Notes: generated from the sequence alone by a model not told the origin. 40,916 nucleotides of DNA from Candidatus Woesebacteria bacterium RIFCSPLOWO2_01_FULL_44_24b (GCA_001793235.1 MGHM01000002.1:1-40916), one strand, 5' to 3'; counted from the first letter of the stretch, positions 7,983 to 16,920 are shown. Made by a program: numbers and translations.

Positions 7983-8342
7983 TCAAGCTCTCCTCTTTTT
8001 CTTTGGCCTTGGCCCGTCATAGGGCATCGGCGTGACGTCAGCAATCAAATTTATTTTGACTCCGGTAGCTTTAATCGCACGAAGTGCCGCATCGCGGCCC
8101 GGCCCTGGTCCCTTGATATAAACTTCCACTTCTTTCATCCCTTTTTCATTTTTGACTTTTGTAATGACCGTCTCCACTGCCGAAGTGGCTGCAAAAGGTG
8201 TCGCCTTTCTTGTACCCTTAAAGCCGGCTTTCCCTGACGAGCCCCAAGCAATGGTGTTGCCTGCCTCATCAGTCACCGTCACCACGGTATTATTGAAACT
8301 GGCAAAAACATAAACTTTTCCTACCTGTACTTTAGCGGCCAT
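7983..8342 (-). CDS. rpsK: 30S ribosomal protein uS11
   Basis: A 119-aa uS11 with the classical blocks VYVFASFNNTVVTVTDEAGNTIAWGSSGKAGFKGTRKATPFAA and GPGPGRDAALRAIKATGVKINLIADVTPMPYDGPRPKKKRRA. It lies on the platform of the small subunit near the E-site mRNA. Start and rpsM stop overlap by one base (8342). Confidence 0.97.
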   Translation of the reverse strand: MAAKVQVGKVYVFASFNNTVVTVTDEAGNTIAWGSSGKAGFKGTRKATPFAATSAVETVITKVKNEKGMKEVEVYIKGPGPGRDAALRAIKATGVKINLIADVTPMPYDGPRPKKKRRA

Positions 8343-8752
8343 TATTCTTTCTTCTCCTGTGCCTCATCCGGGGTTTTTGTCATCATTTCTTTTCTAAACG
8401 ATCCTACGGTCTTTCGCTTGCCTCGCTTGGTGCGGGCATTACTACGGGTCCTTTGGCCCCTGACCGGAAGCCCCTTACCATGCCTGATGCCTCTGTAGCT
8501 TGCGATATCTTTAAGTCTTTGGATATTCCCCCGAACTGAGCGCACCAAGTCCCCCTCTGTGGGGTACTTCTCAAGAGCCGCGGTGATTGCCGAAATTTGC
8601 TCAATAGTCAAATCCTTGACTCTACTATCCGGTGTAACTCCCGACTCTCCTAACACCTTAACCGAGCTACTCCAGCCTATACCCTTTATCCGGGTTAGGG
8701 CCCAGTCGATTCTTGCATTTTCTGGTAATTCAACTCCTGAAATTCTAGCCAT
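8342..8752 (-). CDS. rpsM: 30S ribosomal protein uS13
   Basis: A 136-aa uS13. It begins [26 protein letters not shown] and has the conserved [32 protein letters not shown] block. The C-terminal tail has about ten additional charged residues ([10 protein letters not shown]). It forms the head-to-central-protuberance bridge with uL5. Only one base separates it from rpmJ upstream. Confidence 0.97.
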   Translation of the reverse strand: MARISGVELPENARIDWALTRIKGIGWSSSVKVLGESGVTPDSRVKDLTIEQISAITAALEKYPTEGDLVRSVRGNIQRLKDIASYRGIRHGKGLPVRGQRTRSNARTKRGKRKTVGSFRKEMMTKTPDEAQEKKE

Positions 8753-8753
8753 A

Positions 8754-8867
8754 TTAGCCTTGTCTTTGCTTGTGCTTAGGGTTCACACAAATCACATAAA
8801 GCACCCCTCGGCGCTTGACCAACTTACAGTCTTTGCAAATTTTCTTTATTGATGAGCGTACTTTCAT
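8754..8867 (-). CDS. rpmJ: 50S ribosomal protein bL36
   Basis: A 37-aa protein too short for routine ORF listing, found by translating the gap between infA and rpsM: it starts [20 protein letters not shown] and ends NPKHKQRQG. The zinc ligands CxxC (C11, C14), C27 and H32 are present, so this is the zinc-binding form. It is in its canonical place between infA and rpsM. Confidence 0.95.
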   Translation of the reverse strand: MKVRSSIKKICKDCKLVKRRGVLYVICVNPKHKQRQG

Positions 8868-8877
8868 AAATTATATT

Positions 8878-9090
8878 TCAAGCTTTGCTTATAATTCTTC
8901 CCCGGTTTTCATCGTATGGCGTGAGTTCAATCTTAACTCTCTGCCCCGGCATGAGTCTCATAAAGCCTCTCCTCATTTTGCCGGATGGAACACCAATAAT
9001 TTCGCGCCCCGCTACCGCTACCCTAAACATTGTGTTTGGCAGAATCTGGACAATCTCCCCGTCAATTATCGTATTTTTCTTGTCATCCAT
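8878..9090 (-). CDS. infA: Translation initiation factor IF-1
   Basis: A 70-aa single OB-fold protein with IDGEIVQILPNTMFRV, KMRR and PGQRVKIELTPYD...GRII blocks. It binds the A site of the 30S subunit during initiation. It lies between map (1 nt upstream) and rpmJ, the standard order. Confidence 0.96.
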   Translation of the reverse strand: MDDKKNTIIDGEIVQILPNTMFRVAVAGREIIGVPSGKMRRGFMRLMPGQRVKIELTPYDENRGRIISKA

Positions 9091-9091
9091 T

Positions 9092-9844
9092 TTACTTGGT
9101 TAACACAATAGGACCACCACGGGTGAGCGCGACGGTCTCCTCGAAAAGCGCAGACATTTTACCATCTTTTGTGCGTATTGTCCAACCGTCAGAACCGGTT
9201 TTCACCTCACCAGAGCCGGCCGCATACATTACCTCAATGGCCAAAACCGCTCCCTCATTCAAAAGAAAATTTTCTCCGGGGTACCCGCTGTAGCAGGGAA
9301 CCATGGGATCTTCATGCAACTCCCGACCAATGCCATGACCCACAAGCGCGGTCACCGGTGAGTAGCCATTTTCTTTAAGATTACTCTCAATTGCCCTTGA
9401 GATATCTCCAAGCCTGTGGCCTACTTTAGCCGCTCGGATTGCCTTACCCAGGGATTGCCTGCCGACTTCCAAAAAATGGGCAAGCTCAGGGGACTTACCG
9501 ACAAGCACTGTAAAAGATGTATCGGTATGAAAACCCTTGTAATAAAGCCCTACATCAACACTCACTATATCGCCATCTTTAAAAACTAGGCTATTGACTG
9601 GTATGCCATGAACAAGGCCATCGTTCACATTAACACAAGTTGCCCACCGGTACCCGGGAACCATTGCAAAGGATGGCTTGGCTCCTTCTTTTTTAATGAG
9701 ACTCACGGCTAACTTTTCAATGCTTTCTGCATTTTCACCTTCTTTAACTGCTTTCTGTAACTCCCCCTTGACCCGTGCGAGTTTTTTGCCCCCTTCGGCC
9801 ATTACCGCTATCTCCACTTTGGTTTTAAGTTCAAATTTTTGCAT
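9092..9844 (-). CDS. map: Methionine aminopeptidase, type I
   Basis: A 250-aa type I enzyme that removes the initiator Met from nascent proteins. The five metal ligands can be seen in order: Asp in SVDVGL, Asp in FHTDTSF, His in VGHGIGRELHEDP, Glu in AIEVMY and Glu in LFEETVAL. The substrate-side His lies in GLVHGIP. No N-terminal zinc or SH3 extension. The ATG lies inside the last codons of adk (14-nt overlap), suggesting coupled translation. Confidence 0.96.
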   Translation of the reverse strand: MQKFELKTKVEIAVMAEGGKKLARVKGELQKAVKEGENAESIEKLAVSLIKKEGAKPSFAMVPGYRWATCVNVNDGLVHGIPVNSLVFKDGDIVSVDVGLYYKGFHTDTSFTVLVGKSPELAHFLEVGRQSLGKAIRAAKVGHRLGDISRAIESNLKENGYSPVTALVGHGIGRELHEDPMVPCYSGYPGENFLLNEGAVLAIEVMYAAGSGEVKTGSDGWTIRTKDGKMSALFEETVALTRGGPIVLTK

Positions 9845-10448
9845 TTATTTCCTTTTCAATATCGGCAATTGATTGCTCGCCGTTAATTTCTATCAAGAGA
9901 CCCCCCGCTTTTAGTAATTCCACGAGTGGCTGGGTTGTCTCGTGATAATGCAAAAGCCTCTCCGCAATTGCCTCAGGCTTGTCGTCTTCCCGCTGAACCA
10001 ATTTTGTGCGGTCTACCTCGGGTCCTGGCGGGTTTGTCAAAAGATTGTAAATTTTGCCGGTTGCCGGGTCAGTTCGCCTGGCAGACAGCCGCTTCACCGA
10101 AACTTCGTCGGATACCTGCAAAAAAATGGCCTTTGTTACCCCACTACCGTGCTTGGCCAAGTAATCAGCCAAAAGCTGATATTGGGCAATAGAGCGGGGG
10201 TAGCCGTCTAAAATCAAGTTGTCATGCAAATCACCCTTGTCCAAAAAATCGGTTATAATTATAAACATTTCAGAGTCCGGCACCAGCTCGCCGCGCTTAT
10301 TTACAATCTCGTTAAGCCTCGGGTCGGCTTTAGCGATTTTCCTCAAATGCGCGCCAACGTCAAGATAAAAAAGTCCAAGCCTTTGGGCCAGGAGTTTTGC
10401 TTGGGTTCCTTTACCGGAGCCTTGCGGCCCCATTATTAAAAATATCAT
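9831..10448 (-). CDS. adk: Adenylate kinase
   Basis: A 205-aa AMP/ATP phosphotransferase. P-loop GPQGSGKGT (7-15), AMP-binding GELVPDSE and [10 protein letters not shown] blocks, then the LID ([22 protein letters not shown]) closed by [11 protein letters not shown]. The LID has no zinc cysteines, and its TDP..GKIYN sequence resembles the long, zinc-free form. It sits in the classical secY-adk-map order and overlaps the secY stop as ATGA. Confidence 0.96.
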   Translation of the reverse strand: MIFLIMGPQGSGKGTQAKLLAQRLGLFYLDVGAHLRKIAKADPRLNEIVNKRGELVPDSEMFIIITDFLDKGDLHDNLILDGYPRSIAQYQLLADYLAKHGSGVTKAIFLQVSDEVSVKRLSARRTDPATGKIYNLLTNPPGPEVDRTKLVQREDDKPEAIAERLLHYHETTQPLVELLKAGGLLIEINGEQSIADIEKEINAKI

Positions 10449-11719
10449 CGCAGCAAACTCTCATATCGCTTCATAACAAGTTGGGCTTCGATGTCCCGTG
10501 TAAGTTCCAAAACCACAGCAACTACGATAAGAATCCCGGTTCCACCTATAACCAAATCGGGGATGCCCACCATGCCCGAGACAAGAGCGGGAAGAACCGC
10601 AATGAGCCCTAAAAACACCGCTCCGGCGGCGGTGATTCTATTTAACACGTAATTAAGATACTTTACAGTCTGAGAACCCGGGCGAGTGCCGGGAATAAAA
10701 CCACCGTTTTTTTGCAAATTATCGGCAATTTTTTGCGGGTTAAAAACCACAGAGGTGTAAAAATAAGTAAAGCCGACAACTAGTAAAAAGTATGTGATGT
10801 TGTAGGTTGGGCTCTGCGGCTGAAAGACATTGGCCAGGGTTACTGCAAACTCAGCCAATTGGGGGTTACTGACGCCTGCCAAAAATTGGCTAACCATGGT
10901 TGGCATAAGGACCAAAGAGACCGCAAAAATGATGGGGATTACTCCGGCTTGATTTACCCTTAGCGGCAAATATGAGCCTCCGGGGGCAGATGCCCTTCTT
11001 GCATAATGAATGGGTATTTGGCGTGTTGCCTCATTTACATAAACTATCAGCCCAACAACTACCATGGCAACCACAAGAAATATGCCAATATAAAGAAGAT
11101 CTTCGGCGCGCACGGTAGTAAGCGTCCGGGTTAAGGACACCGGAAGACGGGCCACGATACCGGAAAATATCAAAAAAGAAATCCCGTTTCCAACGCCATA
11201 TTCAGTGATGAGCTCACCAATCCAGATGGCAAGCATGGTACCTGCCGTCATGGTGGCGATTAAAGCAACTATGCCAAGGGGAGAGAGACCCTGAATTATG
11301 CCCTGAGAAGTCAAAAGGGCGTACATGCCAAGCGCCTGAAAAATGGAAAAAGGAATTGTCAAAATCCTGGTGTACTGATTAATTTTTTCCTGGCCATACT
11401 CGCCCTCTTTGGAGAGCTCCTCAAGGCGTGGAACAACTATTGTTAATAGCTGTAAAATAATCGAGGCGTTGATATATGGCGTGAGCCCCAAGGCCATAAT
11501 GGAAAAATTGGCCAGGGTGCCGCCTGAAAATACATCCAAAAGGGACAAGAGTGGGCTTCCCGAAAAAAGTGTCTGAAGTGAAGTTCTGTCTATCCCGGCA
11601 GCCGGGATGTGCGCCACAAGGCGAAAAACTACCAAGGCCAATGCGGTAAGTATTATTTTCTTCCGAATTGGCGGGGATTTAACGCTCCTTGTAAAAAAGG
11701 CAAGTATTTCATGAACCAT
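10445..11719 (-). CDS. secY: Preprotein translocase subunit SecY
   Basis: A 424-aa ten-helix channel protein. Recognisable parts: first helix and plug ([12 protein letters not shown]... [34 protein letters not shown]), the cytoplasmic loop with [27 protein letters not shown], and the late [22 protein letters not shown] loop that contacts SecA or the ribosome. It shows that this cell exports proteins through Sec. It abuts rplO directly. Confidence 0.97.
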   Translation of the reverse strand: MVHEILAFFTRSVKSPPIRKKIILTALALVVFRLVAHIPAAGIDRTSLQTLFSGSPLLSLLDVFSGGTLANFSIMALGLTPYINASIILQLLTIVVPRLEELSKEGEYGQEKINQYTRILTIPFSIFQALGMYALLTSQGIIQGLSPLGIVALIATMTAGTMLAIWIGELITEYGVGNGISFLIFSGIVARLPVSLTRTLTTVRAEDLLYIGIFLVVAMVVVGLIVYVNEATRQIPIHYARRASAPGGSYLPLRVNQAGVIPIIFAVSLVLMPTMVSQFLAGVSNPQLAEFAVTLANVFQPQSPTYNITYFLLVVGFTYFYTSVVFNPQKIADNLQKNGGFIPGTRPGSQTVKYLNYVLNRITAAGAVFLGLIAVLPALVSGMVGIPDLVIGGTGILIVVAVVLELTRDIEAQLVMKRYESLLR

Positions 11720-12148
11720 TTATTCTACTTTCCCTCCGGCTTTCGCAATCTTAACGGCAGCAGATTTCGAAGTGGGTAAAAGTACCGTCAGCTTCTTTTC
11801 CAGTTTACCATTTCCCAAAATCTTTACTCCATAGGCCATTGCATCAGCCCGATTCACAATTCCTGCCTTGACCAGAGTCTCAATAGAAGCCTTTGAGCCG
11901 CTAGCGAGAATATTTAAAGCATCCAAATTTACTATCAAAGGCTTTTGCTTTGCCTTAAATTTATCTTTGCCCCTTTTGAAAGGAAGCCTGTTTAAAAGCG
12001 ACTTTCTTACCTTCACACCCTCAAAGAGAATGCCCACCGAAGTCCGGGCCTTCTGGCCTTTTTGCCCACGACCCGAAGTGTGGCCACCTTTGCCACTTCC
12101 ATAGCCCCGGCCGACTCTTTTCTTTGACTTTGATTTTACTTTCAACAT
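11720..12148 (-). CDS. rplO: 50S ribosomal protein uL15
   Basis: A 142-aa uL15 with the Gly-rich N-terminus KKRVGRGYGSGKGGHTSGRGQKGQKAR, followed by the FEGG-like GILFEGVKVRKSLLNRLPFKRG block and the C-terminal IKILGNGKL domain. Its start overlaps the rpsE stop by one base, and no rpmD lies between them, as it would in most bacteria. Confidence 0.96.
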   Translation of the reverse strand: MLKVKSKSKKRVGRGYGSGKGGHTSGRGQKGQKARTSVGILFEGVKVRKSLLNRLPFKRGKDKFKAKQKPLIVNLDALNILASGSKASIETLVKAGIVNRADAMAYGVKILGNGKLEKKLTVLLPTSKSAAVKIAKAGGKVE

Positions 12149-12615
12149 TATTTCCTTTCCGAAAGCTTAATAATTGTCTCCAGCGCCTTGAGGGTTGCGT
12201 AAACATTCGAAATTTTGTTTTTTGTACCTAAAATCTTACCAACCGCGTCGCGCACTCCGCAGGCGTCCAGGACAACCCTCATGGGTCCGCCGGCTATGAT
12301 ACCACTTCCGGTAGGTGCGGGTTTCAAGAGCACCCTGGCTGCCCCATATTTCTGGGTTACCTCAAATGGTATGGTTGTTCCAGAAATGGGAACCTGAATC
12401 ATGTGGCGCCCCGCAAAACCAATGGCTTTTTGTATTGCGCTTCGCACGTCGCGTGCTTTCGAAAGCCCGGCTCCCACACGGCCGTTTTTATCGCCCACAA
12501 CCACCAAAGCGGAAAACCTCATCTGATTCCCACCCTTGGTTTTTTTTGAAATTCGGTTAATGTCAACTACTGTCTCCATCAGTCCGCTCTCAGCATAATT
12601 ATTCCGGTTATCCAT
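12148..12615 (-). CDS. rpsE: 30S ribosomal protein uS5
   Basis: A 155-aa uS5. The double-stranded-RNA-binding domain (ETVVDINRISKKTKGGNQMRFSALVVVGDKNGRVGAGLSKARDV) is followed by the C-terminal domain (PTGSGIIAGGPMRVVLDACGVRDAVGKILGTKN). uS5 lines the mRNA entry and affects decoding accuracy. It overlaps rplR by one base. Confidence 0.97.
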   Translation of the reverse strand: MDNRNNYAESGLMETVVDINRISKKTKGGNQMRFSALVVVGDKNGRVGAGLSKARDVRSAIQKAIGFAGRHMIQVPISGTTIPFEVTQKYGAARVLLKPAPTGSGIIAGGPMRVVLDACGVRDAVGKILGTKNKISNVYATLKALETIIKLSERK

Positions 12616-12923
12616 TAGAATTTAATACCTCCTTCTCTCACGGCATCGGCAAGTTCTTTTATCTTGCCGTGATATTTATAGCCGCTTCTATCAAAAACCA
12701 ACCTTCCAATTTTAGCCTTCTTAGCCTTTTTAACCAAGTCGAGGGCGACCTCTTTCGGATCTTTGCCTTTTGCCGAAGCTAAAGTCAGCCCTTTGGCATC
12801 ATTGATAAGCTGAGCATAAATTAACTTATTCGACCTGAAAACCGTAAGCCTTGGAACGGTTGAGTTTCCCGCAAGGCGTGCCCTTATTCTCTTCTTTCTG
12901 GTTGCTCGTGATTTGGTTAACAT
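12615..12923 (-). CDS. rplR: 50S ribosomal protein uL18
   Basis: A 102-aa uL18, slightly shorter than the 117-120 aa usual in bacteria. The blocks RIRARLAGNSTVPRLTVFRSNKLIYAQLI and LVFDRSGYKYHGKIKELADAVREGGIKF are clear. It binds 5S rRNA together with uL5 in the central protuberance. The shortening is at the N-terminus. Confidence 0.96.
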   Translation of the reverse strand: MLTKSRATRKKRIRARLAGNSTVPRLTVFRSNKLIYAQLINDAKGLTLASAKGKDPKEVALDLVKKAKKAKIGRLVFDRSGYKYHGKIKELADAVREGGIKF

Positions 12924-12924
12924 A

Positions 12925-13467
12925 TTACTCAGTCTTTCCTGCTTGTTTACCGACTTTCCTTCGTACTACCTCATCTGTATATTTCACCCCAAAGCCGGTA
13001 TATGGATTTGCTCGCCGTGAATCCCTAATAAGGGCGGAAATGTGCCCCACTTCATCTTTGTTCGCGCCCTCTACCGTTATCACATTTTTTTCAACCACAA
13101 AATTAATCGCTTCGGGAGCGCTAATAACCACGGGGTGCGAGTGCCCGACCATAAGAACCAAATCACGGCCACGCAATTCTGCCCTATAGCCAGGGCCGCT
13201 TACTTCAAGTTGCTTCTTCCAGCCGGTGAGCACTCCACTTACCATATTTGCAATGTGGGCCCGCGTCGCACCTTGAACCGCTCTGGCAGCCTTCGAGCCC
13301 CCCATCTGCTCAACCACAATATTCCCTTCAGATTCAGCCACCTTAACGAGCCGAGGGAAAGTCCTCTCAAGTGTTCCTTTCGGGCCCGCCACAGTAATTC
13401 CATTGTCAGTAATTGTTACTTTAACTTCGACAGGAACTTTAACTGGTAGTTTGCCAAATCTTCCCAT
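12925..13467 (-). CDS. rplF: 50S ribosomal protein uL6
   Basis: About 180 aa from the ATG at 13467 (MGRFGKLPVKVPVEV). The upstream ATG at 13485 overlaps rpsH and would place the clear GGAGG Shine-Dalgarno inside the coding region, so 13467 is preferred. Two uL6 domains; the signature near the end reads NPYTGFGVKYTDEVVRRKVGKQAGK. It lies near the factor-binding site. Confidence 0.96.
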   Translation of the reverse strand: MGRFGKLPVKVPVEVKVTITDNGITVAGPKGTLERTFPRLVKVAESEGNIVVEQMGGSKAARAVQGATRAHIANMVSGVLTGWKKQLEVSGPGYRAELRGRDLVLMVGHSHPVVISAPEAINFVVEKNVITVEGANKDEVGHISALIRDSRRANPYTGFGVKYTDEVVRRKVGKQAGKTE

Positions 13468-13468
13468 A

Positions 13469-13852
13469 TTACCAAACCTCCGCAATTACTTCGCCCCCGA
13501 CGCCTTTCTTCCTGGCTTCGTCTGAGTTAAGTATCCCTTCCGGGGTAGACAAAAGCAGTCGTGATGCATTTCTTCTTTTGCGGGTAGACAACTCATCCAA
13601 CCCCATATAAATTCGGAGGCCCGGCTTTGAAACAAGCTTTAAATCAAGTAGCGTCGGAGCTTTCTTGTGATAAGCCAAACGCGAAGTGAGTACTCCCTCG
13701 CTAACTGCAACGGACTCAAGAATCTTTGTCTTAACCAGGGCTTTTCCGACTGACTCGACAAAGCGTGAATTTTTAACCACAACCTCACGCCTGCCCGCAC
13801 GAGCCGCATTCTTTATTCTTATCAAATAGTCACCAACCGGGTAATTAGTCAT
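13469..13852 (-). CDS. rpsH: 30S ribosomal protein uS8
   Basis: A 127-aa uS8 beginning MTNYPVGDYLIRIKNAARA, with the C-terminal LSTPEGILNSDEARKKGVGGEVIAEVW block that binds helix 21 of 16S rRNA. In other bacteria uS8 represses the spc operon; no target structure was identified here. The middle YMGLDEL...RRNASRLLL differs from E. coli but keeps the fold. Confidence 0.96.
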   Translation of the reverse strand: MTNYPVGDYLIRIKNAARAGRREVVVKNSRFVESVGKALVKTKILESVAVSEGVLTSRLAYHKKAPTLLDLKLVSKPGLRIYMGLDELSTRKRRNASRLLLSTPEGILNSDEARKKGVGGEVIAEVW

Positions 13853-13855
13853 AAC

Positions 13856-14041
13856 TTACCAGCTTGCCTTTCTAACACCCGGGATCTCCCCGCGGTGAGC
13901 AAATTCACGAAAACAGGCTCGACAAAGCCCGAATTTACGCATATACCCTCGGGGTCTGCCGCAAATTCGACAGCGGTTCCTGTATCGTGTCTGATACTTT
14001 AATTTCTTGGTTTCTCTTATTATTTTTGATGTTTTTGCCAT
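13856..14041 (-). CDS. rpsN: 30S ribosomal protein uS14, zinc-binding form
   Basis: A 61-aa type Z uS14. Four zinc ligands in two CxxC pairs ([23 protein letters not shown]) and the C-terminal [11 protein letters not shown]. It lies between rplE and rpsH as usual. Confidence 0.97.
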   Translation of the reverse strand: MAKTSKIIRETKKLKYQTRYRNRCRICGRPRGYMRKFGLCRACFREFAHRGEIPGVRKASW

Positions 14042-14052
14042 ATTCTTTACTT

Positions 14053-14604
14053 TTACTCCGTCTTCTCAAACGGCATGCCGAGCATCTCAAGCATAAGCTT
14101 TGACTTAACCGGATCGGAATTTTTAATAACAATGGTGAGCTCCAGTCCGTGTGGCCTGTCCACGCGGGCCAAGTCCACTTCAGGAAAAACTGTATGCTCG
14201 GCTACACCCAGTGTATAATTCCCGGCCATGTCAAAGCTCTTGTTGGGTAAACCCCTGAAATCCCGAAGTCTCGGCAGAACCACACTTATGAGCCGCTCCA
14301 AAAAATCGTACATTTTAGCGCCCCTTAAAGTAACGGTCAGCCCAACCGGCATTCCTTCCCTCACACCAAAACCTGCAATCGACGTCTTAGCCACTTGCAC
14401 CTTTGGTTTTTGACCTGTGATAGCCGCAAGTTCTGCCATAAGTTTTTCCTTGGCGTTTTTATCGCGGAGCCGCTCGCCTGTGCCCATATTAACTACAATC
14501 TTTGTGATTTGCGGCAAGGCCATGACGTTTGCCACCTTGAGCTCTTCACCAAGTTTTTGCCTGACATCTTCCATATACTTTTGTTTTAATGGTTTGTGCT
14601 TCAT
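14053..14604 (-). CDS. rplE: 50S ribosomal protein uL5
   Basis: A 183-aa uL5 with [19 protein letters not shown], the [23 protein letters not shown] loop and [20 protein letters not shown]. It binds 5S rRNA and touches P-site tRNA. Its ATG overlaps the rplX stop as ATGA, which shows that TGA ends translation in this genome. Confidence 0.97.
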   Translation of the reverse strand: MKHKPLKQKYMEDVRQKLGEELKVANVMALPQITKIVVNMGTGERLRDKNAKEKLMAELAAITGQKPKVQVAKTSIAGFGVREGMPVGLTVTLRGAKMYDFLERLISVVLPRLRDFRGLPNKSFDMAGNYTLGVAEHTVFPEVDLARVDRPHGLELTIVIKNSDPVKSKLMLEMLGMPFEKTE

Positions 14605-14918
14605 TTAAGTTTATCCAAGATAACTCCGCTTCTTTTGCTTATTCTCACTTTGCGATCTCCCTCAATCCGAAAACCAACTCTGGTGGGCTTTCCTGTTTTT
14701 GGGTCAAGGACGGCAAGCTTTGACAGAAGCACCGGACGCGGAATATCAAAAATCCCACCCTTGTTATCACGGGAGACGCTTTTTTTAACGTGTTTTTTGT
14801 AAATATTGATACCTTGAATTAAAGCTCGCCCGCTTGAGATAGCCTCAATGGTTCCCTCCCGGCCACGGTCCTTGCCCGAGCGCACCCGTACCTTGTCGCC
14901 AACTTTAAATTTATTCAT
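14601..14918 (-). CDS. rplX: 50S ribosomal protein uL24
   Basis: A 105-aa uL24. KOW motif at the start (VGDKVRVRSGKDRGREGTIEAI), then YKKHVKKS and the LAVLDPKTGKPTRVGFRIEGDRKVRISKRSG block. An assembly initiator of the large subunit. Ends in TGA inside the rplE start. Confidence 0.97.
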   Translation of the reverse strand: MNKFKVGDKVRVRSGKDRGREGTIEAISSGRALIQGINIYKKHVKKSVSRDNKGGIFDIPRPVLLSKLAVLDPKTGKPTRVGFRIEGDRKVRISKRSGVILDKLK

Positions 14919-14919
14919 A

Positions 14920-15285
14920 TCAGACTACCTCCCTAGCCAGGGACGCAATTTTGGTATAGCCCGCTTCACGAACTTCACGCGCTACCGGCCCGAGCACCCG
15001 GGTCCCCCGAGGGAGCCCCTGCTTGTCAATAACCACCGCGGCGTTATCGTCAAAGCGGATGTAGCTGCCGTCGGGCCGCCCTACCTCTTTTCTGGTACGC
15101 ACGACAACTGCGCTCACCAGCTCCTTATTCGCAACCGCGCCGTTTGGGTCTGCCCCATGGACCGAACACTTTACCACCTGGCCAATTGTTGCGGTTTTGC
15201 CGATTCTGCCTGAAATGCCTATGACCATCAGGGCCTTTGCTCCTGAATTGTCCGCCAAATTTAAAATGCTCCTTAGCTGTACCAT
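14920..15285 (-). CDS. rplN: 50S ribosomal protein uL14
   Basis: A 121-aa uL14 (MVQLRSILNLADNSGAKALMVIGI ... ARVLGPVAREVREAGYTKIASLAREVV). It forms an intersubunit bridge near the factor site and is the docking point for the silencing factor RsfS in other bacteria. One-base overlap with rpsQ. Confidence 0.97.
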   Translation of the reverse strand: MVQLRSILNLADNSGAKALMVIGISGRIGKTATIGQVVKCSVHGADPNGAVANKELVSAVVVRTRKEVGRPDGSYIRFDDNAAVVIDKQGLPRGTRVLGPVAREVREAGYTKIASLAREVV

Positions 15286-15530
15286 TATTTTTTGCCTTTC
15301 TTGGCCCCTACTATCTCAATTACCTTCCATTTCTTAAGCTTGCTTACCGGCCTACAAGCTACAAATTTTACCGTGTTGCCGACTTTTGCACCCAACTCAT
15401 CGTGAGTGTGGTACTTTTTTGTTCGCTTTATCCGCTTGCCATAGATAGGGTGAGCAACATTCCGCACCACTTCAACCGTCGCGGTCTTGGCCATTTTTAT
15501 CGATATAACTTTACCTGTAAATACCTTCAT
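15285..15530 (-). CDS. rpsQ: 30S ribosomal protein uS17
   Basis: An 81-aa OB-fold uS17. It starts MKVFTGKVISIKMAKTATVEVVR and includes HPIYGKRIKRTKKYHTHDE and CRPVSKLKKWKVIEI. Its start overlaps the rpmC stop as ATGA. Confidence 0.97.
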   Translation of the reverse strand: MKVFTGKVISIKMAKTATVEVVRNVAHPIYGKRIKRTKKYHTHDELGAKVGNTVKFVACRPVSKLKKWKVIEIVGAKKGKK

Positions 15531-15730
15531 TTCTTTTCACCTTTTGCTTCTGATAGTATACTCAAAATTTGGGCTATGTCACGGCGAATATTCTTCCTAA
15601 CCCTTAAATTCTTCTCTTTGCCCGAAACAATCGCCGCTTCGCTTTTTAGATTCTCCGCACGAAGGCCAAGGAGCTTCTTTGTTAGTTCCTCCGGCTTCCC
15701 TCTCAACTCCTGTAATTCTCTTTTTTTCAT
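15527..15730 (-). CDS. rpmC: 50S ribosomal protein uL29
   Basis: A 67-aa two-helix protein with KKRELQELRGKPEELTKKLLGLRAENLKSEAAIV and VRKNIRRDIAQILSILSE. It lies at the peptide exit, where it helps form the docking site for trigger factor and SRP together with uL23. Standard rplP-rpmC-rpsQ order. Confidence 0.95.
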   Translation of the reverse strand: MKKRELQELRGKPEELTKKLLGLRAENLKSEAAIVSGKEKNLRVRKNIRRDIAQILSILSEAKGEKK

Positions 15731-15732
15731 AA

Positions 15733-16140
15733 TTAGTTTCTGTAAACTATTTTCGCTTTGAACGATATTTTGTCTCCGGCTTTCTTCAATGCGTTTGCCG
15801 CAACTTCCGGCTCGACACCCGCAATTTCATAAATAATTTTTCCGGGCAATATCACTGCTGCGTGGTGGTCCACCTCACCTTTGCCGCTACCCATACGCTG
15901 ACCGGCAGGGCGCAAAGTAATGGGCTTGTCCGGAAAAACCCTGACCCAAGTACGGCCTTTTCTTTTAAGCGCGTTTGTTATAGCCCGGCGGCCCGCCTCA
16001 ATCTGCGCAGCACTCATCCAGCCGCGGCCAAGAGACTTCAAGCCAACCTCGCCAAAAGCCAGCTCGCTTCCGCGGATTGCCACTCCCCGTCTTTTTCCTC
16101 TAAATTGTTTTCTAAACTTTTCCCGTCTAGGTGCAAGCAT
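15733..16140 (-). CDS. rplP: 50S ribosomal protein uL16
   Basis: A 135-aa uL16 with FRKQFRGKRRGVAIRG, RKGRTWVRVFPDKPITLRPAGQRMGSGKGEVDHHAAVILPGKIIYEIAGV. The GKG loop carries an Arg-Met (QRMGSGKG) near the site hydroxylated in E. coli uL16. One-base overlap with rpsC. Confidence 0.97.
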   Translation of the reverse strand: MLAPRREKFRKQFRGKRRGVAIRGSELAFGEVGLKSLGRGWMSAAQIEAGRRAITNALKRKGRTWVRVFPDKPITLRPAGQRMGSGKGEVDHHAAVILPGKIIYEIAGVEPEVAANALKKAGDKISFKAKIVYRN

Positions 16141-16799
16141 TAGTCTTCCTCCCTTTTTTGTTTATATATCCACACTTTTACTCCCACATAACCCCTCGTC
16201 AATAGGGCCGGGACCTGTGCATAATCAATATTTTCCCTCAATGTTTGAGTGGGCACGGCCCCCTGGTGATATTTTTCGGATCTGGCTATGTCCGCCCCGC
16301 CGATGCGCCCGGCAACCACAATTTTAACGCCCTTGGCGCCTGCGGACATCACCCGCTCCATGTTTCTGGTAATGACCCTTCTGTGAGGCATTCTACGCTC
16401 AAGCTCCCCCGCAATGCGCACCGCAACCAGCTGCGCAGAAACTTCCGGATCCCGCACTTCCCGAACTTGCAAGTCAATTTTTGTATCCTTCGGGACCGCT
16501 CCCCGGACCTTTTTGATTATCTCAACTACTTGCCTTTTAATATCCTCAATACCCGAGCCCCCACGGCCGATAACCACACCTGGGCGGGAAACCGTCAAGG
16601 TTACAACCATGCTTTTGGAAAGCCGGGCAATCTCAACCCGCTCAATGCCGGCGACCTTAAGCTTGTCCATAAGAAATCCTCTGATTTTTATGTCCTCCAG
16701 AAGGAGGTTGCGATAACTTGCGCGGTCTGAAAACCACACTGACTTCCAGGGCCTAAAATGCCCGACTCTGAAACCGACTGGGTTTACTTTATGACTCAT
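16140..16799 (-). CDS. rpsC: 30S ribosomal protein uS3
   Basis: About 219 aa from the ATG at 16799 (MSHKVNPVGFRVGHFRPWKSVWF). The five upstream codons are low-complexity leader sequence. KH domain (RPGVVIGRGGSGIEDIKRQV) and the C-terminal domain with GRIGGADIARSEKYHQGAVPTQTLRENIDYA. Part of the mRNA-entry helicase. It has no Shine-Dalgarno directly before the start; a purine-rich AAGGAAGGAGAG tract lies at the end of rplV about 42-60 nt upstream. Confidence 0.96.
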   Translation of the reverse strand: MSHKVNPVGFRVGHFRPWKSVWFSDRASYRNLLLEDIKIRGFLMDKLKVAGIERVEIARLSKSMVVTLTVSRPGVVIGRGGSGIEDIKRQVVEIIKKVRGAVPKDTKIDLQVREVRDPEVSAQLVAVRIAGELERRMPHRRVITRNMERVMSAGAKGVKIVVAGRIGGADIARSEKYHQGAVPTQTLRENIDYAQVPALLTRGYVGVKVWIYKQKREED

Positions 16800-16804
16800 G
16801 TTAA

Positions 16805-16920
16805 TTAAATTCAAAATTCGAATATCGAAATCCGAAACTTATTTCTCTCCTTCCTTTTTTTTATTAATTTTTGTATTTTCAGTTTTTATTTCGGATTTTG
16901 GATTTCGTGCTTCTGATTTA
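16805..16920. repeat. Degenerate simple-word tract spanning the rplV end and rpsC leader
   Basis: Words such as AAATCCGAAA occur on the plus strand at 16828-16837, and their exact reverse complement TTTCGGATTT at 16889-16898, with ATTTTGGATTTCG and AATTCGAATATCG variants around them. The 10-bp inverted arms flank the AAGGAAGGAGAG tract before rpsC. Such tracts resemble the mutated simple repeats often seen between genes of CPR and related genomes. Confidence 0.55.

Noticed and set aside
16245..16730. 161-codon plus-strand frame opposite rpsC
   Set aside because: Fully antisense to a conserved ribosomal gene, rich in residues expected from reverse reading of Arg/Gly codons, with no initiation signal.
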